Shown: positions 25,601 through 36,600 of the stretch, one piece after another
How the letters are laid out: each line of letters begins with the position of its first letter
How positions within the stretch are numbered: position 1 is the first letter of the stretch
DNA from: Daphnia pulex
Taxonomy: Eukaryota > Arthropoda > Branchiopoda > Diplostraca > Daphniidae
Assembly (NCBI RefSeq): GCF_021134715.1
Contig: NC_060027.1
Location: 434,001-498,000, forward strand
Direction of reading: 5' to 3'
DNA: 64,000 nucleotides
The notes under the pieces: model-generated
Databases searched by the model: none
What the model was told of the DNA's origin: nothing
The model's input: only the letters and a program-made list of their open reading frames with translations
Made by a program: the position numbers and the translations under genes

Positions 25601-26049
25601 GCTTTGTACCCTCGTGTGTACAGCAGTGACTCACTTAAATTGCCCTTTTGTTGCCGGGGAATCAAAACACCTCGGCGAAAAACGCTGTGCAAACATTTGG
25701 AAAATCTTTGTACGTGATGACATCGCACAAAGTTTCTAGCTGCTGAGATTGTCGCGAAAAAATAACTAAAGTGCAGCTGAATTGATCGCCAAAACGGCCG
25801 TGATAATATAGTGTCGTTTATTTATTTAAGTTCCGAAACGGTTGCTACTAAATATCCATCGGCCAAGGCCTTTTAAATAATACAAAAAGAGAGAAAGCTC
25901 ACCATGTAATATAACCTTGCCGAATAAGTATATAAGTAAGTATAGCTTTTTCTTTTCTTTTCTTTGAACTTCCTTGGTAGATATTTACGGCGGACCTTGA
26001 TTCCTCCAGAGATTCATCCTCTTTACGTACTGCTCCGGCTTGGGTTTCT
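19635..26049. other. intergenic region upstream of receptor copy A
   Basis: About 6.4 kb with no gene that can be supported with confidence. It must include the promoter of receptor copy A near its left end; no TATA box is evident there. Noted: a candidate signal-peptide exon at 21693-21783, a poly-G run near 23900, and TATAAAAAGGC near 25020 with no convincing coding exon behind it. Short open frames at 20111-20425 and 24697-24972 lack recognisable domains. Confidence 0.5.
21693..21783 (+). other. candidate first exon encoding a signal peptide
   Basis: ATG followed by MRFFIMLLIFAPFLFKTV, a basic residue plus a strongly hydrophobic stretch typical of a secretory leader, then MEDHADVKPML, ending in a consensus donor (CTGA|GTAAGT). 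A TCAGT initiator-like element lies about 20 bases upstream of the ATG. No second exon is convincing: the first AG downstream would make a 27-bp intron, too short to be credible. Treat as a candidate only. Confidence 0.25.
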
Positions 26050-26057
26050 TATAAATA
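26050..26057 (+). promoter_or_regulatory. TATA box of the small His/Gly/Tyr-rich peptide gene
   Basis: TATAAATA about 87 bases before the ATG at 26137. A start of transcription near 26080-26088 (CTCTAGTCCGCAGTT) would give a 5' UTR of about 50 bases. Confidence 0.6.
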
Positions 26058-26136
26058 TCCGTCAGGTCTCACCGTCTCTAGTCCGCAGTTCTTTACCGTA
26101 ATTCTTTCTGGGAAAACAGCTGGACAGTCTACAAAC

Positions 26137-26497
26137 ATGATCCGGATCTTGGTAAATATAGATTAATAGCTTATAACATTATTGCTGTTATGTTATACTG
26201 TCTCCGTCTTGTACTCTGATACAGCAGCTCAGCAGGCTTCTAATATTTATCCTTTCACAACAGGTAACAATTGGTTTCTTCCTTATTTGGATGATGGAGA
26301 AGATAGTATCGGACGCCAAACCGATTTTCGGACTCTTGGGAGGTTTGCTCGGTCTGGACCACCACCACCACCATCACTACGATCACTACGATCACGTTCA
26401 TTACGGGCCTTATGGATATCCCGGCAGATTCGGAGGCTATCCACCGTACGGAGGCTACCCACCTTATGGATACGGCGGCTACCATTTCGGGAAATGA
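26137..26497 (+). CDS. small secreted His/Gly/Tyr-rich peptide (82 aa)
   Basis: Two exons, 26137-26151 and 26264-26497, joined in phase 0 (TTG|GTAAAT donor, CACAACAG acceptor). The tiny first exon gives MIRIL and the second continues VTIGFFLIWMMEKIVSDA, together a plausible signal peptide. The mature part starts with a glycine/leucine stretch (FGLLGGLLGLD), then six histidines, HYD/HVH spacing, and a glycine/tyrosine/proline tail with the unit GGYPPY repeated, ending HFGK. A TATA box lies upstream and AATAAA at 26589, so a compact complete gene is likely. His/Gly/Tyr-rich secreted peptides in arthropods and nematodes include metal-binding, cuticular and antimicrobial types; which applies here cannot be told. 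A terminal Gly-Lys is the form of an amidation signal. It sits on the opposite strand in the gap between the two receptor genes and has no visible link to them. Confidence 0.72.
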
Positions 26498-26588
26498 AAA
26501 GAAAAGGGAAATAATTCATTTGTAGATTGCATTAATTTAAATCATTTTTCTGGTTGTGTGTTTCTGAATGACGTTTTTTTGTGTTACT

Positions 26589-26594
26589 AATAAA
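26589..26594 (+). terminator. poly(A) signal AATAAA
   Basis: AATAAA 92 bases after the TGA of the small peptide gene, followed by a T-rich stretch. Confidence 0.6.
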
Positions 26595-27664
26595 AACCCC
26601 TTTTTCTTTTTCTCAGCGCTTTTTGAAATTGGCGCGAATTCATTTCTTTAAGTGAGCCAGTGAGAACGACCAAATTCAAAACGTGAGAGCCCCCTAAGAA
26701 ATGGAAATTCGTTAACAAGGTAGATATAAAACATCCCCTATGAATGAAGGAGTTTCTTTTGTAAAAATGTTACCTTGTTACAAACTATTATAGAGATTAG
26801 GGGGGGATACAGACAAAATGGCAGCAGCCTCACTTGACTCTCCTAGGAGCCAGTCAGCCCAGCACTTTACTTGATGAAACTCAAGGAAATATTGGGCGGC
26901 CACGCCACCCTACCCAGCTAAGTAAGGATTCAGGACTGTTTGAGAGAAAGTTTAGATCGTTGAACGCCCAAATTATACAAGTTTCTTACGTTACTACTTT
27001 AGGGACTTGGGTACAGTTTCGAAATGATGCTGCTGCTTATAAATGTTGATCCCATTTCCAGTTTTCCGATGAATTCTCACGAGTGTCAGTCTTGATTGAA
27101 GAGCGACGAAAGATTGATGGGCTTTCACTTAAATTTATTTATTGGTAGCTAGAGCGTTGGCGGGGGTAAATCAGTACGCGGTGATGGAATGAGGGATTGA
27201 ATCCTATGCCACTACCTTTTCCATTCCACGAAATGTTTCCTGTAAAATTCATCAAGTAGTACAAAGTACAAACGAACCAACTTTTAGATTGGATACTACC
27301 GGTGACGGCTGTAAATGAAGACGATATTAAATAAGAGGAGAGAAAGCAATCACTTGTTATTTGTTCAGTTGCTTGCTATGTCTATATACATGTACGCCAT
27401 TGAAGGCCAGTCATCACTATTACGCAAGCATTGTACACGTCATTTTCGTTTGACTTGAAACGCGACCTAATTTATATGCAAAACAGAGACTTGAAATACA
27501 CATTGGAGGTGACCGGTAGCGGCTAGACCGGGAACAATTTCAAATTAAAGACCCGGCCTGATGGTATCATATTGTCAACCAACTTGATTCAAAATACAAG
27601 TGACATCCTCATGTACAAAAATGGGTTTTTATCGAATTCGATCAATCAATCGCGATGGAAAATT
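26595..27664. other. intergenic region 3' of receptor copy B
   Basis: About 1.07 kb between the small peptide gene (+) and the end of receptor copy B (-), so convergent 3' ends. A minus-strand AATAAATAAA occurs near 27134-27143, some 520 bases past the receptor stop, and may serve its transcript. No gene supported. Confidence 0.5.
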
Positions 27665-30600
27665 TCACAGGGAAACGTGCCGAGCGGTTGAGGTCATCGA
27701 TTTGTGACTCCTGCCACTGCCCGTACTGGAATTACGACTCTTGTCATTCGTTTGAATTTTGGAGACGGCGATGGTGCCGCTACTTGTCATGACTTTGACC
27801 GTCAGGTCGCCTTCGTAGTCTTGACCGACTTCCGTCTGAATCAGCTGCGATTGAATCTGTTTCGGTTGTGGCGGAGGCGCCGATGGCGTCGGTAATAATT
27901 GATTTTGCACAGCAGATGAAGTGCTGAGACCTTTAGGCGATTCAGTCGTCTTATTCGTTCCTAAATGCGGGTAAAGAATCATCGTTATTTCATTTCGAGT
28001 TCAGAATTTAGTTTTAAACGTCGTAATCGGTCATTGAATCAAAGATTGGAGTACTTTACCATTATTTAGCACATGGCCATTGTTGGAAAATTGATTGCTG
28101 TTTTTAGGTGCGAGTGGCACTTTGGCCGTTGGCATAGTCAGAGCCTGAGAAAGTTAAACCAAAATTAAGATGATAATTGAATTGTGTGGTGTATGCTGGC
28201 ATTTACTTGTCGGACGTTGCGCTCCGGATGGAAGATGATGATGTAAAGTTTTGGAGAGAAGAGGCAGGCCAGCGTGACGGTGGCACTCAGACTGATGGTG
28301 ACGCTCATACTGGTGATCCTCAGTGGCAGATGACTGGCCGTACTGTCACAACCGACGGACGAAAGGAGACGGAACCAGAAAAATAAAAAGGGGGAAAGAT
28401 TAGAATAAAATTAAAAGTCATTTATTTATAAGTTGAGATGAACCAACCTAAAGTAGATGGGCACAAAGGCCAGCCAGATGACGCAAGTTGTGTACATGGT
28501 GAATCCAATGTACTTGGACTCGTTGAAAGCGGCGGGAATTTTGCGCGTGACCACCGCGTAGACGGTGCAGAGGAGGATCAACAAGATCGGATAAGCGAAC
28601 GCCTTTCATTCACAAGAGAAAAAAGATAGACAATTGAGGGGAAATGAGTTGGGCAATTGATTGCACGGGCGTCTTTTACCATCATGTAGGAGGCGTCTGT
28701 GAATGAGGAACAGACGAGGAGATTGTCTTCACGTGTCGGATGAACGTGTTTGGCCACCGACGGAGAGACCCACAGCAACGCCAGCAAAATCAGACCTGTG
28801 TGCAAACAAGAGAGAAGCGTTTACTCTCAAATAGAAATCATCATTGTCGGTTTAATTAGTGTCGAACAATTAAATGCCTCATTGCTCAAATGGTTTAGAC
28901 GTTCCTCATCCGCAAGTGTCTAATTTGGTATGCCTTGCAACCATCCGGTCGCAACTGTCGCCACAAATCAGGACATAGCAATTCCATTAAGTTCCATTAT
29001 GCACAAAGTAAAGTCTAAAGTTTGTTGCTGCTATGCCGAACATCTGGCCCCATCAAAATCTCATACGTCACAAGAGCCCCCCGGAGGCTTATAGCCGTCC
29101 CCAATGCAGCTGGACCTTGCTGGCCGGTATAGTTGAATTAGCAATACGAACGGCGACCCATACCCGAACAAGACGCCGATTGTGAATTGATGAATCGCTA
29201 ATTCAATCATCCGATGGAGAAGTTGGAATATGGAATATGTTTAAGCTGAGATGTTGGGAAAGATATAAGACCTCAGGCACTTCCATGGTAAGAGGATAAT
29301 AATGTTTGTTTAAAATAGGGAGGCAGCAGATTTATCTAAAGCGCATCATATTATTATAGGGAAACTCGTAAAAAAGATGACATCTTTTTAGTAAACTAAA
29401 ACGGAGAGGAATTCCTTAATAATTCGTTCTCAAACTTGTAGCAACATTTCAAATAATAATCTCCCCTATTATATCGCGTCAGTAAAACCAAAGACCTATA
29501 CCCCACAAACGCCATACAGCGAACAAAAGTTGGCGATTGAGTTGGGACATTTATTTCCAATTGAAACTATTCGAGCGCCATTCGTGCCTTCTCAACCAAA
29601 GCGATTGAAACATTTCAATTGGAAAGAAACTTTTGATCTCGTTCCCACCACAAATAGGATGGCGCGGTACTAGACGGCGGGACGGGAGTGGATGATCACC
29701 CGACGTTTGGCGGTCATAAAAGTGTTGTCGTTATTCAAAGGGAAACTCTTCCGCTCGGTGGAAGAGTTCCCAACGCCATCTACTGATGAGACATCGCTGA
29801 TGATGTGATGGAAACAGATTAAGATCCTTTTATTCTTTTTTCTAAAGCGGAATCAGTCACACAGTCAATCTTCTTCTTCTTCTTTACACATCCAGGCGTG
29901 ATTTATTTTCACAGAAGGAAACCGACAACCCATTCAGAAAATGCAATTTGCCAAATCGTATCAAGCGGATCGGCCAACCAGACGGTCACGCGAGTTGGAC
30001 AGTTGCCAGCAATGTGCCGTTGCCCCCATCCATGTTCTGCATGTAAAAGAGACGCGATTTGCCCAGGTACTTCAAGAGAAATGATTCGGTTATCAAATTG
30101 ATTTGCTCGACCGGATTGAATGTTCCAGCTGAATGCGGGGGAGGGGGGAGAAAATAAATTCTTGGCGTTTTGAAAATAGTTGTCCCACACAAAAAACGGA
30201 TATTCCCGTTTCCCCGAGATTGTTAACACTTGGCCGTTTTCTTTGTCGTTTAAATCGCTTCTCGAATGATCCTGATTCGTGCCACTACAACCGTATCTTT
30301 ATCAATCGTATAACATTGAAGAAAAACGATTCCGGGATACTTTTGAAAGTCATACGGTACATCAAACCTTTCAATTGAAAAAAGGGAAAAACGGTCGTTT
30401 TGGTCGCATCATTGTAGTGAATGACGTAAATAATCTAGTAGGGATTGGACTCTCCTTTCGATTCCATGAGATTCAATCGGTAAGCAACAATCATAAAAGG
30501 ACTCGGAAGCGATAGCGGTGCATGCAGATTCAAATACGTGAGATTGAAAAAATCGTACCTTGAATGGCGACCAGTCCGCCGCAAATGGCCAGCTGCGATT

Positions 30601-33600
30601 TGGGTGAGATGAGTCCCGGTCGTCCGGCCGATTTCTTGCCGCCGCGGAAGATGCGGGCGATCCGGTTGGTTTTGGTGAAAAGGGCGGCGTAGACGACGCT
30701 GAAGCAGAGGCCGATGGCCGTCTGCTGGACTCCGCACACGACGTCCGTCGGTCGCAAAACGAACAGGAACGAGACCATGTAACAGAGGAGGATGCCACTC
30801 AGCAGAACGTAACTCAACTCCCGTCCAGACGCTCGCACGACCGGCGTGTCATTGTGACGCAGAAACACACCCAAAACCTATTTCAATTGATTTCATTATT
30901 ATTTCGTCTTTTCTAATTCAATTCATTTAAATAAAATAATGAAATTTGTGTACCGTGAAGGTGAGGGCGATTCCCACGGCAGAAAAGGACATGGCCCCAA
31001 TGGCCCATCCGGAATCGGGTCGCAAGTAGACTTCCGGAATGGTCAGACATTGACTCCGCTCGACGTTGGGTAAAGTTCCGAGTGGACAAGCGGAACATTG
31101 CGTCTCGTCATCCGGATTCCGGATCTGTTTAGGCAAAAAAAACACGGAAAACAAAAATTAGAAAAATGTTGTAGAAAATCTCTTGCAGATGGCGCAGTGG
31201 TTCACTTTTTTTTCTTTTATATTTTAAATCCATCGATCCGCATGTGGATCGAGTGATGCAACAACAAATCCAACGGTCCGTTCTATGGCCAAACTAAAAA
31301 GTTTTGTGGGTCTTTTTATCTTTTTCCTGTTGGCCATGAAACGACCATCAGGGAACCTTGATTCCATGTCCCTTTCTTTCTTACTTTGACTCTATTTCTA
31401 CACGGAACATATGCAACGCCCCGCCGAAATGTCTAATGGGAATTCAATCCGACCGCATTTCCCCCGAATATTTTTGTTTTCGTTCTTTCTCCGCCCGCCT
31501 GTCGTCATTCGAAAGTGACTGGGATCTCAGCCGACAACACATCGAAGCCAATCCACTATTTACATCTACACACGGAGCTTAGAGTGTATACCTGATAGAG
31601 AACGCATTCGACGCACGTCCAGCAACATCCTTCGCCTTCCACGTACTTTTTGGCCTGCGACGCGTTGCACGGATGACTGCAAATGGATTCCGGCGGCGTC
31701 GCCTGATCCCCCCGGAATCGAAGCTCTTCTGCGGTTGTTGTTTGTTCCCCCGCACCGAACGGCAAAGGGCGACGCAGTTTTGTATCCACCAAGAGTAAAA
31801 CAAAAAAATAAGAAAACAATAAATTCATGCGACATTGTCGACTCCCATGTTCGACACAAACACGTTTTCACTGATGGAAAAGATGCGCCGATATGGAACG
31901 ACACGCCATTTCCATATCTCCATCACCAAAAATTCAAACGGTTTCCATGTGTAGAAAACCGACGATCGATAACATTTCTCATACGATTTAATCATTTCTG
32001 AATGCGCAATAATGTCAAGAGTCTAGACTATGTACGGTCAAAGTTACCGACTACATACTGATCGCATTTTGATTGCGTTGTGAGAACTCTTGCGCAATCT
32101 GTTTCCCCTCCCCCTATAATCTAGACAAATGTTCCCTCCATTGATGAGATCATTAATCAATGTCTGTGTGCGCCTGCTGACTGTGCACCAAGCAGTGAAT
32201 GGGTTTTTAGGTGTACACAGTGCAGCAAAGTTCTATATGGGGATTAAAAGATCTGTTATCATTGCACTGATGGGAGTCAAATAAGCCCGCTGGGACTAAC
32301 GCTGTGCCAGGCTGCTCTACATATTTTGATTGGTGGCTCCCCATAAAATATAACGAGCTGTATAATATTATTATTATTATTATGTCTACTTAAATTTGGG
32401 TCATATCGCATTTCGTAAAATTCATCTGAACTGACTGTTGTTGCTAGGAAACGGCTATTCTTTCGGTAATTCAAAAATTCAGAAGCTATTGAACCCGCAA
32501 ATTTAATTAGGTGCGTCATCAGCCCAAATTGTTAATCAGAAAATCTCAAATTTAAGTTGGTTGGTTTTAAAGATCCCAGAATATTCCGTCAAGTGAAGTG
32601 AAATTGATTACGAATTGACATTTGATTTATTTAAACTACACCAACAGGATCCATTACGTGGGAGGGCAGTTTGATTAGTTGGAGGATGAGCATTAATGAT
32701 GTAACGACCTTCTTGCTCATAAATCTAATCTCAATTTCCTAATTTCCCTTATCCCTTATCCTGTACTACTTACTTACTTATCCTGCCAAATTTCCTAAAT
32801 AATGGCCGGCCGCCTGGACCTTGGCGACCTTTTCCGTTGCCTCGGGCCTCATCGGAAGCAGGCCAACGAGGTATATGTGTAATATACGGTCCGGAAAATA
32901 GCTTAAGATTATACAGCACAAAATAGAGCGGAATAAGGAGCCCAGGACTCAGTGTGTTGAGCAAGGAGGGGGGTATTATATCAGGAAATCCATAAATACC
33001 GTTCACGTCGAGTTTTAGTTGTCCCGAGTGGTACTCGCCAATCCGCTGCCATCGATATCGACCGGGTGAGACTTGCTTGAAATGAATCAGGTCGTAACGG
33101 GCCGGGCCATCTCCATGGTCGTCAAACTGGAAACGGTCGCCACTCAATCCTGTGTATGAGGCGGACGTCTAGAGTTATATTCACTGCGCTTAATGCCGTC
33201 GTCCCCTCCCATTCAATTTAATTGTCTTCAAGAGTTATAGGCGACTCTCTCCGAATTCAATTCGAATGTTGCAATTGATTTAACTGGGGGACAGTCTTGT
33301 ATAACTCACCCGTGAACTCGACCCGTCTCAGATATTTGAGCAGTTCGCTGCCGTCGATGGGCATCATGTCCTTGCAGAGTCCCCTGCGCCCGTGGCAAAC
33401 TGTGTGGTGCATATCTCTAAATGAATTAAAGTTAAATATAATCAGAAACAAACAAACAAAAAATTAAAAAGAGAAAAATTCGATCAAATCAAAAAAAAGT
33501 CTGGTTGAAAGAAAAAAGCGCCGAGTAAAAGTCGCGTCTTTCAATTTTGCAATCCAAATTTGTTTTCGCTCGAGCGAAGTGAAACAATGGAGGGGGTAAA

Positions 33601-36600
33601 CCTTTCAAATCTCTACTCAAATGAAATCGCTTGTTTCTCCAACTTTGAACAATAAACTAATATAAAAGAGGAGAACCCCCCAAAAAAAAAATAAATAAAA
33701 TTTCTTTTTCGTTTCGGTGCGGATAGAAACTTCACGGGCGAATCGACAACTTTACCCAAACAACGCTGGCGGAGAATTCCCGATAGAATTCCAGAGAGAA
33801 CTGGACCACTTTGTCCGTTTTAGTTGTAGATATTTTCAATCTTTTTCTTTTCTTTTATCGATCCAAACTAACTGCATTTGTTTTCCATCGTCGTACACAC
33901 CAGTTATTCTAATCTGGGAGACTTTAAAGCCAGGATGTAGTATAAGGGGACGGACTACCGTTAAACTCGGAGCTGCTTAAAATTGGATGCAGTTTGCATA
34001 CTGATGGAGGAGGAGGAGGAATGGAGGATATATTAGATCGGGAAAATGAAAAAGGGTAACGCATTTATAGAATGGAGATGGAGTGGCCAAGTTGAAGGTT
34101 TTATTGAATAAACGGAGCGCGTGCTTACTTGAAAGCGTTGGCGAACGCCATGACAGCGTCCGAAACGTATTGCAGTTGCCCTTCGAACTCGGTGCCTTCG
34201 GGAGTGAGTTTCTCCCGACCCGTGCACATCCGATGCCAATCCTGCAGAGAAAGTATACAAGAGCAGTAGATATATCTAACCGTAAGTGAGTCTCGATATT
34301 GAGAAAAGGCGTTCCAGCGCCATTTTCAGTTGACTTGATCTCACCTGGTTGTACGGCGTCAGGGGGGCGGATGGATAGCGGCATTGGAAGTGGTGCTCCC
34401 AGAATTCTATTATCAGACGACAACAAGTTAGGCCACACATCAACAAACTGATCAACTTTTAGACTGAGCAGTCAAGATCTATAGAACTGAATAATAGCAT
34501 TGAACCAAGAATGGGAATTCTTTGCTTGTCCAAGGTCGGAGAAGAATCGATAACGGGAAAGTATAGAATAAAATTGGGCAACTAACCGATGAACCATGGA
34601 TTTCGTTTGTTGTTTTGCGGCGTGAGGGAGAGGAAATAATTGTCGAATCCTCTGACGGGATGAGCCTGCGGCAAAAAGGCCAACGTTCCCTCCACCTCGG
34701 GCTCGTTGCCTTCGGAGACGAGGAGGCGGCCGGCCCATCCGTCCGAGCCGATCCAATTGAAATTGGCCGTCAGATTGTTGCGCCGGACGGCCCGCATCAC
34801 TCCCGACACCTCCTGATCCGACCCGAAGATGATGACTCCTTTGGCTTTGGGTTTCGAGTTCAACTTGTGGACGATGCCGTTGTAGGCCGCCTCGCCGGCC
34901 ACCCCAGAGTCCTTGACCAGTCGCTCCTTGACCGCGATGCAAATGTTGTTCTTGGCCAGCAGCACTTCCAGCTCCTCGAACGCCTGTCAAGAGAAAACAA
35001 ATAAGTCATGTATTGACGTTACGAGCGATGGTGAGTCAACATTGATAGATGGAACTGGACAGCAGAAGAAAAAGAGTCTATACAATGACCAAGGATCGAG
35101 TGTTGTCATCCATCAAGCCCTCCACATGCTCCAGAAAATGATCACACAGCTGGACGACGCAGACATATTCTCTAACTGGGTACATTACACTCAAGATGTG
35201 TCTGCCTCCAGCGGAACGAGGCATTTAGGGTCAACAGAAACTGTGGATACAAACTGGACGCTTTGTGACCAGTGAACTAAACGTATATTGGCTAGCCGCT
35301 AGCCGACAAATGTTGACAAACTTGATGACTATTGAACAAAGACCTCGGGCGATCCTCCGAATACAAAAGAAAACATTCGATGGCCACATGACGATTACAA
35401 AATTTAATTCACCTCAACTTTAAAACACGTTGCAATGGTTTAATTTGTCCAAATCGAACTCAACGTCCGTCAAGTGCAGATGACACTTTTACATTTGAAT
35501 CAGACTAGCTCAAAACGCGCACGTAATAGGAGTAATAGGAGTCATACAACATGCTAGTGAGGTTTCATTCGAGCCTCTGAAACTCGAATGAATCCAAAGC
35601 GTTGGCGGATAATCAGCATGTGAATGACGACGAGGCTAATACAATCAGCGGCCCCATTGAACTTGTTGGTTTCCTGCCGCCGGACACAACATCCAGCGGC
35701 CCATCAGAGCCGATAAATATTTAGTTTCACGTATTCCACGGGTTGTTTTCAGACTCTCCTCTCGCTCCGGATAGCTATGGATATCGATCGGCTTTTCACG
35801 GAATATAGATGAGATATTTATAACCCCTCTTTGATATTCCGCCAGTCTATTTCATCCTACTTCTTTTTTCTTATTAAAACTCTCGGCGTGAATTTTGTCG
35901 GCCAACAAAGTTGCGGAGAGAAAGACCGGCCGAAAGAACAACATCCGGATGGATTCGATTCCGTCGGCGCAAACGACAGTGGACCAAACACACACACACA
36001 GTCGTGAACGGCGTCGTGATTTTGCTTGTTGGCAGTAAACAAAAAAGAAACTTGGGAAGTTGCAGTCGAGCAGAGAGTCTATATACCTATCCAGCGGATC
36101 ATCGGGTCATTCCGCGATGAATAGTCGCCGGAAATGCGCAACATCCGCATGAAAGGAAACAGGAGAGACCCTCCCCCCGGGGTTTTATCTACAGAGAAAA
36201 ACGATATGATCTGACAAAACAGAAAACTTTTTCTTTCTTTTTCTCTCCCCTTTTTGGTAGCTTTTCACGTCGTTTCTTTGAGCTTTTGCTGGACTGCAAT
36301 AAAGACGACCCGCGTTTTCTATGTGGGCGTATAATTTATGGTGATTGCGCAAACGGGGCATCACTGGGAAGAAGTTTTCTGCTCAAAAGTTTCTTTTTTT
36401 TCTCTCTCCCCGGAGGAAAATTTTGGCTGTCGTCTAAACAAAAAAAGGGGGAAAGCTGAATAGAAGTGGGTCGACGGCTGGACCGGGACTGAAGGGACTA
36501 ATCTGAATCACGGGGTTGACAAGGTTCATGGCCGGCGGAATCATATCGTTTTCACGGCATCATCTCGTGCAGAATAGACTATCAAGCGAAAATAAGTTGT

